A stretch of 37,882 bases of DNA from the NCBI GenBank assembly GCA_944369075.1, contig CALVXK010000010.1, positions 1 through 37,882 on the forward strand, written 5' to 3'. The translations under genes and the position numbers were made by a program. Shown piece after piece: positions 1-7,763 of this stretch; position 1 is the stretch's first letter; each line of letters starts with the position of its first letter. Under the pieces are notes generated by a model, which made no database searches, had not been told where the DNA came from, and saw nothing but the letters and a program-made list of their open reading frames with translations. Source of the stretch: an uncultured Bacilli bacterium. Its GTDB lineage: Bacteria; Bacillota_I; Bacilli_A; RFN20; CAG-826.

Positions 1-2
1 CA

Positions 3-1406
3 TTATTGTTTAATAACCTCCCAATAACCATTTTTATTTTCACCAATACGCTTTATATATCCGTTATTTCTTAAATATCTAATGTTGTTATCGATTGCTG
101 TATCACTGATTCCAATTAAAATGACCAGTTCAGACTTGGTAATGTTAGGATTATGTCTCATTTCAGAAAGTATTCTTTCTCTAGTCAAATTTAATCCATG
201 CTTTCTTGTAATTACAGGTTTATCACCAATGTTATTACCAATTTTATCACCAACTTTTTTAATCGAATTGAAAGGAATTGTTACTACAATCGAATTATCT
301 CTAAACTGAAAAGCATTTCTAGTGTAGGTTTCAACGATTTTTGGCACACCTCTACCAGATTTATCGCTTATCCTCAACTGGGCAAAAATCTCGGAAAGTT
401 TTTCGTTTACTGGTACTGATTCTCCTAAATAAAACCCTTCAAGCGTTTGAGCTGGAGCAATAGTTCCTCTCGATAATATTTCAATTCGATCAGAAAAAAC
501 GGTAATCATAGGTTCATTGCCTTCAACCCACTTGTTATGAAGGACAGCGTTCACTATCGCCTCATTGTAAGATTTAATGTCGAACAAAGGGATTTCTTTT
601 CTTTCTTCTTTTCTATTTGTTTCATCAGATTGGATGACATTTAAAACATCACCGTAATCGAGAAGATTTTTTAAAGAATAGAGAATACAGTCAAACCCAA
701 ATTCTTTAATCGAATAAAGATTCGATCCCTTGGTTGTGCCTTCAAAAATAGAGACTCTAAGAGGTAAGTGCGAGTTATCAGAAAGGAGTTGAGCAAGAAT
801 ATTATAAGAACCGTCTTTTGTTAATAAACATAAATTTTTCTTGAATGTTTCTTTTCTCAGTGATATCCCCTTTGAACCATAATACATAAAAAGCTTATTA
901 AAAGTTAAATCATTATACTGAGATTTTGTATTTACTATCGTTGGATATCCATGTTCTAAAATTCTAAATAATTCTTTCTCAATTCTTGGATTTTTTTCCA
1001 TTGTGTCTTTCGAAGAACCGATACGAATATATCTGACTCTATTAAATGCTGTTGGAATATCTTTGGCAGATTCAATTCTTAAAACAACTATTCTCTTACC
1101 ATTGATATTATCTTCGAAAAAATCGATTTTGACTCTTGGGTTTAAATTCCTGTTTAGAAAATTGATATATGGTTCATTCTTATAATCTTGGTATTGGTCG
1201 AAATCAGTACCTACCAAGGCATGTTCTTTGTCGGAAACACCCCAAACGAAATAAGCAAATTCTTTTCCTACCAACGCTGCAGCATTTGAAAGCGCAGAAA
1301 CATATTCACCAAGTGCAATTGGTTCAAACCAATTTTCTTTAAATTCAAACCATTCTCTTTCTTTTGAAAATTGTAATAATTCAGACAATAACTCTTTAAT
1401 ATTCAT
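3..1406 (-). CDS. AlbA_2 / HATPase_c_4 / winged-helix putative transcriptional regulator (COG2865-like)
   Basis: About 467 residues in three parts. An N-terminal AlbA_2 (Schlafen-type) domain covers roughly residues 5-130, with EFKENW, a YVSALSNAA helix and FVWGVSD. A RecG-C-terminal-like ATPase domain follows at about 270-385, with NAVLHNKW, FSDRIEILSRG and DKSGRGVPKI. A C-terminal winged helix lies at about 405-465 (ITKSELVILIGISDTAID then NNGYIKRIG). Proteins of this architecture are usually annotated as predicted transcriptional regulators; the target here is unknown. A TTG codon at 1418 is in frame, but I chose the ATG at 1406 because a TTGATT-17-TAAAAT promoter (1436-1464) would start RNA near 1429. 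No clear Shine-Dalgarno is visible. The gene is visibly less AT-rich than its neighbours, which suggests transfer. A short repeat (VGDK, IGNN, IGDK) links the ATPase domain to the winged helix. Confidence 0.85.
   Translation of the reverse strand: MNIKELLSELLQFSKEREWFEFKENWFEPIALGEYVSALSNAAALVGKEFAYFVWGVSDKEHALVGTDFDQYQDYKNEPYINFLNRNLNPRVKIDFFEDNINGKRIVVLRIESAKDIPTAFNRVRYIRIGSSKDTMEKNPRIEKELFRILEHGYPTIVNTKSQYNDLTFNKLFMYYGSKGISLRKETFKKNLCLLTKDGSYNILAQLLSDNSHLPLRVSIFEGTTKGSNLYSIKEFGFDCILYSLKNLLDYGDVLNVIQSDETNRKEERKEIPLFDIKSYNEAIVNAVLHNKWVEGNEPMITVFSDRIEILSRGTIAPAQTLEGFYLGESVPVNEKLSEIFAQLRISDKSGRGVPKIVETYTRNAFQFRDNSIVVTIPFNSIKKVGDKIGNNIGDKPVITRKHGLNLTRERILSEMRHNPNITKSELVILIGISDTAIDNNIRYLRNNGYIKRIGENKNGYWEVIKQ
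220..253 (-). repeat. Three 12-nt tandem units inside the regulator gene
   Basis: Copies of TTATYACCAA begin at 220, 232 and 244, an exact 12-nt period. On the coding strand they read TTGGTRATAA and encode VGDK/IGNN/IGDK. The middle copy is identical to the 10-mer TTGGTAATAA found three times around this gene's own promoter. The repeat may be a simple microsatellite in the linker, or extra binding sites. Confidence 0.75.
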
Positions 1407-1407
1407 A

Positions 1408-1460
1408 TTTATTACCAACTTTTATTACCAATGTAATTTTATCAAATAGTTGGTAATAAA
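1408..1460. promoter_or_regulatory. Putative operator: three copies of TTGGTAATAA
   Basis: TTTATTACCAA occurs at 1408-1418 and 1421-1431 as direct repeats 13 bp apart, and TTGGTAATAAA at 1450-1460 in the opposite orientation. The 1421 and 1450 copies form a perfect 11-bp inverted repeat. One copy lies in the spacer of the promoter at 1436-1464, one over the expected start of transcription, and one just before the ATG. This is the layout of a repressor operator; autoregulation by the winged-helix product is inferred. Confidence 0.55.
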
Positions 1461-1464
1461 TCAA
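1436..1464 (-). promoter_or_regulatory. Promoter of the AlbA_2 regulator gene
   Basis: On the minus strand, TTGATT (1459-1464) and TAAAAT (1436-1441) are separated by exactly 17 nt. The expected RNA start is near 1429, about 23 nt upstream of the chosen ATG. Confidence 0.6.
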
Positions 1465-1656
1465 ATTGGACTTGTACAAACATTATTTTTCATAACGCAG
1501 GTATCATTTTTCTAGTAGAACCAAAATTCTAAAATCCGTAGATTCAAATCAATTTTTCTCTACTAGCAAAACGCTTGAAATGAAAAAGCCCGATTTCTCG
1601 AGCAAATATCGTCAATTTTGACACCCTTACTTTGTATCAAAATGCTAGTTATAAGA
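1465..1656. other. Spacer between regulator gene and tRNA-Arg
   Basis: No gene is recognised here. It contains an 8-bp inverted repeat, CTAGTAGA at 1512-1519 and TCTACTAG at 1559-1566, separated by 39 nt and flanked by T and A runs. I see no terminator with a clear U-tract for the tRNA that ends at 1657. Confidence 0.4.
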
Positions 1657-1730
1657 TGGCATGCCTAAGAGGAATCGAACCTCTAAATCTGACTTCGGAG
1701 ATCAGCGGTTTACCATTAACCTATAGGCAT
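1657..1730 (-). tRNA. tRNA-Arg (anticodon CCG)
   Basis: The cloverleaf can be drawn in full. The acceptor pairs ATGCCTA with TAGGCAT, the D stem pairs GGTT with AACC, and the anticodon stem pairs CTGAT with GTCAG around the loop CTCCGAA. The T arm pairs AGAGG with CCTCT around TTCGATT. U33 is followed by CCG, so it reads CGG. Discriminator G and the 3' CCA are encoded (1657-1660). Confidence 0.93.
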
Positions 1731-1737
1731 ATTAATG

Positions 1738-1766
1738 TTACGAATTGTCGAAAAATCGACTATAAT
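1738..1766 (+). promoter_or_regulatory. Possible promoter of the metallophosphoesterase gene
   Basis: A perfect TATAAT at 1761-1766 follows a weak -35 (TTACGA, 1738-1743) at 17 nt. A small inverted repeat GTCGA-AAAA-TCGAC (1747-1760) fills the spacer and could be an operator. The expected leader is short, with AAGGA at 1781-1785 about 10 nt ahead of the GTG start. Confidence 0.45.
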
Positions 1767-1795
1767 ATTTTAAATTAAGAAAGGAATAAATTTAA

Positions 1796-2761
1796 GTGAA
1801 ATTTAATTACAAAAAATTAAGTTTATTTTTACTTCTACCTCTTCTTACTTCTTGTGGATCTACTAATAAAATTAAATACGATAAAGAAGATTATCGTTTA
1901 ACGATGGAATTTAAAGATGAAACATTTGCAATTGAACAAATTACTGACTTACATTATGGATGTTATTCAAATATTGAAGAGATGAATAATTTTGTTAAGA
2001 ATAAACTTATCGATAAAGATGCTGATTTACTTATTCTTACTGGTGATTCTTTTTTAAGTGCAACAAAAAATATAGTTGATAATTTAATATCTTTACTTGA
2101 TGAAATAGGAATTCCATATGCTTTTACTTATGGTAATCATGATTTACAAGGAAATTATCCTTATTATTATATAAATGAAAAATTAATGGAATCTAAAGTA
2201 GCTAAATTTATTGACTATAAAGATGATGATTTAGATGGATTAGCTAATTATTATATTGATTTAGTTGATAATGATAAAACATATTATCGACTTTATATTA
2301 TTGATTCTAATTCATATTATTTTTCTAATTTTACCTATAAATATGATGTAATTCATGATGATCAACTCGAATTTATTAAAGAAGTTAGTAAAGATAATGT
2401 TAAAGGATTAGCTTTTTTTCATATTCCTTTAGTAGAATATGTTGATGCATATAATGGTTATAAAGAAGGAAAATATGAAGGATTTGGAGATAATTTCGAA
2501 GCTTCTTGTATAGGATATAAAAATAATGGAGCATTTGATATATTTAAAGAAGCAAATATTTTAGGAACATTTGTTGGACATGATCATTTAAATTATTCTT
2601 CGATAGATTATAATGGAATGATTTTATCTTATGGGGTTAAATCATCTAAAGAAATATATAATGATGATGAAATTTTAGGTTATAAAAAGATTACATTAAA
2701 TAAAAATGAGGAAGGATTCTCACTTTCTAATATTGAGAATGTGTTTTTAAGTTATGAGTAA
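1796..2761 (+). CDS. Lipoprotein calcineurin-like metallophosphoesterase
   Basis: A 321-residue protein with a lipoprotein signal peptide (LLTSC; lipidated Cys20), so it should be anchored on the outer face of the membrane. The dimetal motifs of the calcineurin-like phosphoesterase family are all present: D-x-H at Asp51/His53, GD at Asp84, GNHD at 113-116, a lone His in FFHIPL, and GHDH near 260-264. Family members hydrolyse phosphodiesters or phosphomonoesters (YkuE/Icc-like); the substrate here is unknown. The start is GTG at 1796, chosen because AAGGA lies 10 nt upstream and the signal peptide begins there. It overlaps the next gene by 8 nt (ATGAGTAA), so the two are probably one operon. 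Confidence 0.87.
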   Translation: MKFNYKKLSLFLLLPLLTSCGSTNKIKYDKEDYRLTMEFKDETFAIEQITDLHYGCYSNIEEMNNFVKNKLIDKDADLLILTGDSFLSATKNIVDNLISLLDEIGIPYAFTYGNHDLQGNYPYYYINEKLMESKVAKFIDYKDDDLDGLANYYIDLVDNDKTYYRLYIIDSNSYYFSNFTYKYDVIHDDQLEFIKEVSKDNVKGLAFFHIPLVEYVDAYNGYKEGKYEGFGDNFEASCIGYKNNGAFDIFKEANILGTFVGHDHLNYSSIDYNGMILSYGVKSSKEIYNDDEILGYKKITLNKNEEGFSLSNIENVFLSYE

Positions 2762-3689
2762 ACTAAAAAATTTTTTTAATAATAAGATAGTAAAAGTAAT
2801 TATTTTTATTTTTGCTAGTTTAATTACAATTTATTCTTTAAATAAGAGTATTAATTTTTTAATTAGTTTAATTATTGATGAATTTGATTCATTTTTTCCT
2901 CTTTTTGGAATGTTTTTAATATATTTATTACCGTTAATTTATTATTTTATTATCTTAAAAGATAAGTTTATTTCGAAAAATAAAGATATGACTTACTATA
3001 TTTTTATTGGGATAAGTAATTTAATTTTACTTATTGGAATAATTTTTTGTTTAACTAGTGAGTCTTTAGCTTATTTTGAAGTAATGTTAAAAGGGAAATA
3101 TATTAATTTTATATTCCCAATTGATTTAATATTAATTACATTAGGTTTAATAGTTATTGTTTATTATTACGTTATAAAACTTTTATTAAAAGGAAGAATT
3201 AATGAATTAAAATACGAAAATAATGAAGAAATTAAAGAAGAAAAAGATGATTTAAGAAAGAATTTTAAAATTTATGAACAAGTTTATCTTTACTTTATAA
3301 CCTTTTTCTCTTTCTACTTTTTTAGTTTAGCCTTATCTTATTTATTTATAAACTATGATAATTTTAATAGAGATAATATTGGTTATTTAATTATCTTACT
3401 AAGTTTAATTACTCCTCTTATTAGTTTAACTTTATACTTATTTAATCATTATTTTAAAAAGAAATACTTATTGTTTATTAGTTTAATTATTAACTTAATA
3501 TCAATAATTAGTTATATTTCTTATGAATTTATATCTCCTAACTTTGTAGTTAAAGTAGGTAAAAACTTATTTTTAGCTGATTTTGCTTTAAATTTTCCTA
3601 TTTTACAATATCTTTTACTTCTTTCTAATCTTATATCAATAATATTAATAATAATTAAAATAATAAAAAGTTATAAGAAAATTAACTAA
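2754..3689 (+). CDS. Eight-helix integral membrane protein of unknown function
   Basis: A 311-residue, extremely AT-rich and Ile/Leu-rich protein. I count about eight transmembrane stretches, near residues 13-33, 45-66, 78-100, 115-142, 175-198, 210-232, 240-262 and 282-305. A charged cytoplasmic loop (about 148-172, Lys/Glu-rich) lies between the fourth and fifth. No family motif is recognised. The start codon overlaps the stop region of the metallophosphoesterase gene, so it is likely translated by coupling and may act with it at the membrane. A terminator follows directly. Confidence 0.75.
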   Translation: MSKLKNFFNNKIVKVIIFIFASLITIYSLNKSINFLISLIIDEFDSFFPLFGMFLIYLLPLIYYFIILKDKFISKNKDMTYYIFIGISNLILLIGIIFCLTSESLAYFEVMLKGKYINFIFPIDLILITLGLIVIVYYYVIKLLLKGRINELKYENNEEIKEEKDDLRKNFKIYEQVYLYFITFFSFYFFSLALSYLFINYDNFNRDNIGYLIILLSLITPLISLTLYLFNHYFKKKYLLFISLIINLISIISYISYEFISPNFVVKVGKNLFLADFALNFPILQYLLLLSNLISIILIIIKIIKSYKKIN

Positions 3690-3690
3690 T

Positions 3691-3724
3691 ATAAAAACGT
3701 AGGAAGATTGACCCACGTTTTTAT
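3691..3724. terminator. Bidirectional intrinsic terminator between convergent genes
   Basis: A perfect 10-bp stem pairs ATAAAAACGT (3691-3700) with ACGTTTTTAT (3715-3724) around a 14-nt loop. The A-run and T-run flanks serve as a U-tract in either direction. It separates the membrane protein gene (+) from the EF-G-like gene (-). Confidence 0.8.
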
Positions 3725-3747
3725 ATTATTAAAGGAGTTAAAAAATG

Positions 3748-5802
3748 TTATTTAATTCTATTTTCCTCAATTACTTTATCTTTTAAGTTAGGTGGAACTT
3801 CTTGATATTCTTCAAATTCACGAATGAAATATCCTCCACCTTGAGTAATTGATTTTAATTTTGCTGAATATTCACTAATTTCAGCTTCAGGAATAGATGC
3901 AATAATCTTTTGAGATTCGCTTCCATCTTCTTCCATCATAATATTTTTAGCTCTTCTAGTATTTAAATCTGAAATTACATCACCAATATATTGATTTTCA
4001 ACATAAATTGTAACTTTCATGATAGGCTCTAAAATAATAGGTTTACAGTTCATATATGCTTCTTTAAAAGCAAGAATTGCTGCCATTTTAAAAGCCATTT
4101 CATTTGAATCTACTGGGTGATATTTGCCATCTTTAAGTGTTCCTTTTACTCCAATTACTGGGAAACCGGCTAAAAGACCACTTTGTAAAGCTTCAAAGAA
4201 ACCTTTTTCTACAGCTGGGAAATATTGTTTAGGAACACTTCCTCCAAAAACAGTTTCTTCAAATTTATTTTCTTCACATGGCTCAAAGTCCATTACAACA
4301 ACGCCATAAAAGCCACTACCACCAGATTGTTTAATATATCTTCCAGTTGCTTCAGCTTTACCTTTAATAGATTCACGATAAACAATCTTAGGTTTAGATA
4401 CTTTAGTATTAATTTTATATGTATTTTTTAATTTATCTAAAATATATGAAAGATGGAAATTGCCAAGTCCTCCAATTAAAAGTTGTTTAGTTTCTTGATT
4501 TCTTTTTACTTCTACTGTTGGATCTTCTAAGACAATCTTTGATAAGACACTAGAAAGTTTATCCTCATCTTTCTTATTTTCAACTTCGATTCCTCTAAAA
4601 TATACAGCAGTAGGATATTTAGGTTTTTTGAAAGTAATTATGCGTTTAGGATCAGATAAAGTATCTCCTGTTTTAATGCCTTCAACTTTAGAAATAGCAC
4701 AAATATCTCCAGCACCTACTTTATCTACTGGTATTTGTTTTTTACCTAAAAGATAGAATAAATTAGAAACTTTAAAATCACTATTTAATTCATAAGAATG
4801 GATAGTGTCTCCTAGAGATAATGTTCCACTATTAATTTTAAGAATATTAATAGTTCCAGCATAGACATCAACTATTGTTTTAAATACATAGGCACTAAAT
4901 GGTTCTTCATCCTTACTTAAAACTTCTACTTCTTTTCCATTTTGATCATGAGCTTCAAAAGAATTTAGATCACTTGGAGAAGGTAAATATTCATTAGTCA
5001 TATGAAGTAAAGTATGACAGCCGATAGTTTTTGTAGCACAACCTACAATTAATGGAGTAATTTCGCCATCAAGAACACCTTTTCTAAGTCCTTGAGAAAT
5101 TTCTTCTTTAGTTAATGTTTCACCAGCAAAGAATTTATCAAGAAGTTCATCGTTACTAGTAGCAACAGCTTCTAGAACCATGTTGTTATATTCTAAGACG
5201 GTACCTTTTTTATCTTCATAAATTGGGGCATCGACACATTTTTCACCATCAAAAATTCTGGCATTTAAGGTAACACAGTTTGCAAAACCATCAAATTGGT
5301 CAGCATGACCTAAAGGATATGAAAATGGAGCAACCTTTTTACCTAATTTTTCTCTAATCTCTTCTAATAATGCATCAAAATCAATTCCTTCTTTATCCAT
5401 TTTATTAACAAAGATAATGGTAGGAATATTTTTCTTTCTAAGCATTTTAAAATGTTTGATAGTACCTTGTTGAACGCCAGAGGTAGCATCTATTACTAAA
5501 ATTGCTCCTTTAACGCATGAAGTAACTCCGATAATTTCTCCAACGAAATCATCGTTACCTGGAAGGTCTATAAGATTATAACGATAACCTTCATATTCAA
5601 CTGGAACTATAGAAGCTTGGATAGAAGAAAGTCTATCTTGTTCTTCTTTAAGATAATCACTGATAGTCGTTCCTTTTTCTACACTACCTTTTGTAGGGCT
5701 ATCAGTTGCAACTTGATATAAGGATTCTACTAAAGTCGTCTTACCTGAGCCTTGGTGTCCAAGTACGACGACATTCCTTATTTTGTCGGGACTAAAACTC
5801 AT
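3748..5802 (-). CDS. Elongation factor G-like protein, EF-G-2 subfamily
   Basis: 684 residues with the five-domain EF-G layout. The P-loop is GHQGSGKT (15-22), G4 is NKMD (133-136) and G5 is near CATKTIG. Domain IV is marked by GGSGFYGVV and by HPVDSNEMAFKMAAILAFKEA-like sequence. It is not canonical FusA: the switch-I RGITI motif is absent, and switch II reads DLPGNDDF (79-86), so the His that activates water in EF-G and EF-Tu is Asn83. The pattern GDF/DDF-VGEI followed by GVQ-GT matches the EF-G-2 paralogue known from Thermus and many Firmicutes, whose cellular role is unclear. The start is ATG with AGGAGG about 8 nt upstream. It is transcribed alone and converges on the 3691-3724 terminator. 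Confidence 0.9.
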   Translation of the reverse strand: MSFSPDKIRNVVVLGHQGSGKTTLVESLYQVATDSPTKGSVEKGTTISDYLKEEQDRLSSIQASIVPVEYEGYRYNLIDLPGNDDFVGEIIGVTSCVKGAILVIDATSGVQQGTIKHFKMLRKKNIPTIIFVNKMDKEGIDFDALLEEIREKLGKKVAPFSYPLGHADQFDGFANCVTLNARIFDGEKCVDAPIYEDKKGTVLEYNNMVLEAVATSNDELLDKFFAGETLTKEEISQGLRKGVLDGEITPLIVGCATKTIGCHTLLHMTNEYLPSPSDLNSFEAHDQNGKEVEVLSKDEEPFSAYVFKTIVDVYAGTINILKINSGTLSLGDTIHSYELNSDFKVSNLFYLLGKKQIPVDKVGAGDICAISKVEGIKTGDTLSDPKRIITFKKPKYPTAVYFRGIEVENKKDEDKLSSVLSKIVLEDPTVEVKRNQETKQLLIGGLGNFHLSYILDKLKNTYKINTKVSKPKIVYRESIKGKAEATGRYIKQSGGSGFYGVVVMDFEPCEENKFEETVFGGSVPKQYFPAVEKGFFEALQSGLLAGFPVIGVKGTLKDGKYHPVDSNEMAFKMAAILAFKEAYMNCKPIILEPIMKVTIYVENQYIGDVISDLNTRRAKNIMMEEDGSESQKIIASIPEAEISEYSAKLKSITQGGGYFIREFEEYQEVPPNLKDKVIEENRIK

Positions 5803-6016
5803 TATTTTTCCTCCTAATTATGTGAAGAGTTTTTTAAATAACTAAAATAATGATAACACGAAAGAAAGAAAATACACACATATTTTTTAAAGTGTAAAAA
5901 AGATTTTTCTTTTTCCTTATTTAATATAATTATTTAATAAAAATATTTAATAAAATAGCAAAAATACTACTTTAGTTTTCAATACTAGATATAATAGTTT
6001 TTAAAATTTAAAACTT

Positions 6017-6065
6017 TAAATATCCTAGATATTTATGTTGCATTCTATATTTTTTAGTGTAAGAT
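6017..6065 (+). promoter_or_regulatory. Promoter and upstream palindrome of the lipoprotein gene pair
   Basis: TTGCAT (6038-6043) and TAAGAT (6060-6065) are 16 nt apart and would start RNA near 6072, just before the ATG at 6078. An 8-bp stem TAAATATC-CTA-GATATTTA (6017-6035) lies directly upstream of the -35 and could be an operator. A second TATAAT at 5990-5995 lacks a good -35. The rest of 5803-6016 is AT-rich spacer with nothing else recognised. Confidence 0.4.
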
Positions 6066-6077
6066 AATTATAAGCGA

Positions 6078-7763
6078 ATGTTTCGTTTATTTGGTTTTGT
6101 TTATATGAGAAAAAATTTACATATATTTGGCCTAAGTTTGATACTTTCAAATTTAGTTACATCTTGTGGTTTTAATCAAACTGCTTCAATCGATCAAAGT
6201 TTGCTACTTGATCCTTTTAAGGCTTACTCAATGATTAATAATTACTATAAAGATGATGCAAGATTATACTATGTTGAATCTAGTGGTGAACTTGTTTCTT
6301 CTAGAGGTAATAAAGAATTAGTTAAGGAATATAAAATAAAAGATGGGAAGAATTTCTATTCTTTAAAATCTACAAAGTCAGACCTATTTGATCCTATTTC
6401 TTTTAAAAGATATTTTAATGAAGATGAAAATGAATATGCTGTTTCATTTAAAGATGAATCTGATGATATGATGTTTGTTGATTCAGATAACGAATTAGAC
6501 TATTCAACTTTCTCATTTTTAAATCAAGAAAATTATTCAGAAACCTATGGCTATGACTTAACTAGTATCACTAATTTTATAGTTTTTGAGGGATATGAAA
6601 AATTATCATTTAAGGATGCTAAAATTTCTCGTAATTCAAATAGTGAAATTGAATATACTTATACTTTGAACTTATCTTCAAAACTAAATGGTGGAATTCA
6701 AGTTAATGAAGACGATATTTCTTCTTATTCTTCAATTAACGCAACTGTTTTAGAAGCTAGAGAAATCGATGCAATTAATGAATTAAATAACGTCGATATT
6801 AAAGAAGCTTCTTTTAAACTACTTTTTGATAAAATTCGTAATGAAATTAACCAAATTATTGTTAGTGAGACTTTAACAATTGGAAGTGTTCCTTTCACAT
6901 ATACTTATACTTCTAACTTCAAAACATATATGAAAGAAAATCCACTTCCTGGAACAACTCTACCTTCAAAATATCAAGAATTAATTAACGACATCTCCTC
7001 TTTAATTGAATCTTCAAAAGATATTATGGTTGAAGACTTATATAAAGCTTATCTAGATTTAAATAAAAAATATAAATCTCTAAATTATTACACGACTACC
7101 GAATCTAGTGTTGAAGCTTTAGGTGGATTATATTCTCAAACTGTTAAGGGATTTAAACTTAAAAACAATGATGATTATTTCTTCCAAACCGTAACTACCT
7201 CAGCATTTGTTAATAAAGCAGAGCAAAGATTTGAAAACCAAAACGAAAATAAATATATGTTAGCTTCTGGAAATAATCCTAATTCAAATTCAACTATTGG
7301 AAGTTGTGAATCTTGGAATAATTTCGAAGACTTAACTAAAGAAGAATATTTATCAAATATTGGTCACACAATGGAAAATATTACAAATTACATTGTTGAT
7401 GAAAATAGTCCATCTAAATCATTTATAAACACTTCTTCTTCAGCTATTGATGGTAAACTAGTTTATAGTTTTGAAATGTCAGTTAATGAAGATGAAAATC
7501 ATATTGATTCAACAAAAGACTATAAAGTTGAAATGAATCATATGTCAAACATGGGGCTTCCTTCATTTTCTTACTCAAATATTGAAATTTATCTTAACGA
7601 AAATGATGAAATTGATAAAATTATTCAAAAAGAAAAATATAAGACCGGAGGTTTTGAATGTAGTTCCACTATGACTACTTATTTCCATACTTACTCTGAT
7701 CTAAACGAAATTCCTAATGAAATTTTAAGTATTTATAACGATAGAATTAAAGGAGAGAATTAA
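6078..7763 (+). CDS. Large lipoprotein with tandemly duplicated domain, unknown function
   Basis: 561 residues with a lipobox (LVTSC, Cys30). The ATG at 6105 (residue 10) gives a more typical signal peptide starting MRKN; the upstream ATG fits a near-leaderless RNA. Neither has a Shine-Dalgarno, so the start is uncertain. The mature part is acidic, rich in Asn, Ser and Tyr, and mostly predicted strand. It consists of two similar halves of about 250-270 residues. Matched landmarks are YYVESS (64) with YYTTTESS (337), ITNFIV (164) with ITNYIV (435), and the ends at LIND (302-305) and IYND (552-555). Each half resembles the single-layer sheet proteins used as lipid or lipoprotein carriers (LolA/LppX type), but that is only an impression. 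No known family is recognised. It is coupled to the next lipoprotein gene (TAATG). Confidence 0.75.
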   Translation: MFRLFGFVYMRKNLHIFGLSLILSNLVTSCGFNQTASIDQSLLLDPFKAYSMINNYYKDDARLYYVESSGELVSSRGNKELVKEYKIKDGKNFYSLKSTKSDLFDPISFKRYFNEDENEYAVSFKDESDDMMFVDSDNELDYSTFSFLNQENYSETYGYDLTSITNFIVFEGYEKLSFKDAKISRNSNSEIEYTYTLNLSSKLNGGIQVNEDDISSYSSINATVLEAREIDAINELNNVDIKEASFKLLFDKIRNEINQIIVSETLTIGSVPFTYTYTSNFKTYMKENPLPGTTLPSKYQELINDISSLIESSKDIMVEDLYKAYLDLNKKYKSLNYYTTTESSVEALGGLYSQTVKGFKLKNNDDYFFQTVTTSAFVNKAEQRFENQNENKYMLASGNNPNSNSTIGSCESWNNFEDLTKEEYLSNIGHTMENITNYIVDENSPSKSFINTSSSAIDGKLVYSFEMSVNEDENHIDSTKDYKVEMNHMSNMGLPSFSYSNIEIYLNENDEIDKIIQKEKYKTGGFECSSTMTTYFHTYSDLNEIPNEILSIYNDRIKGEN

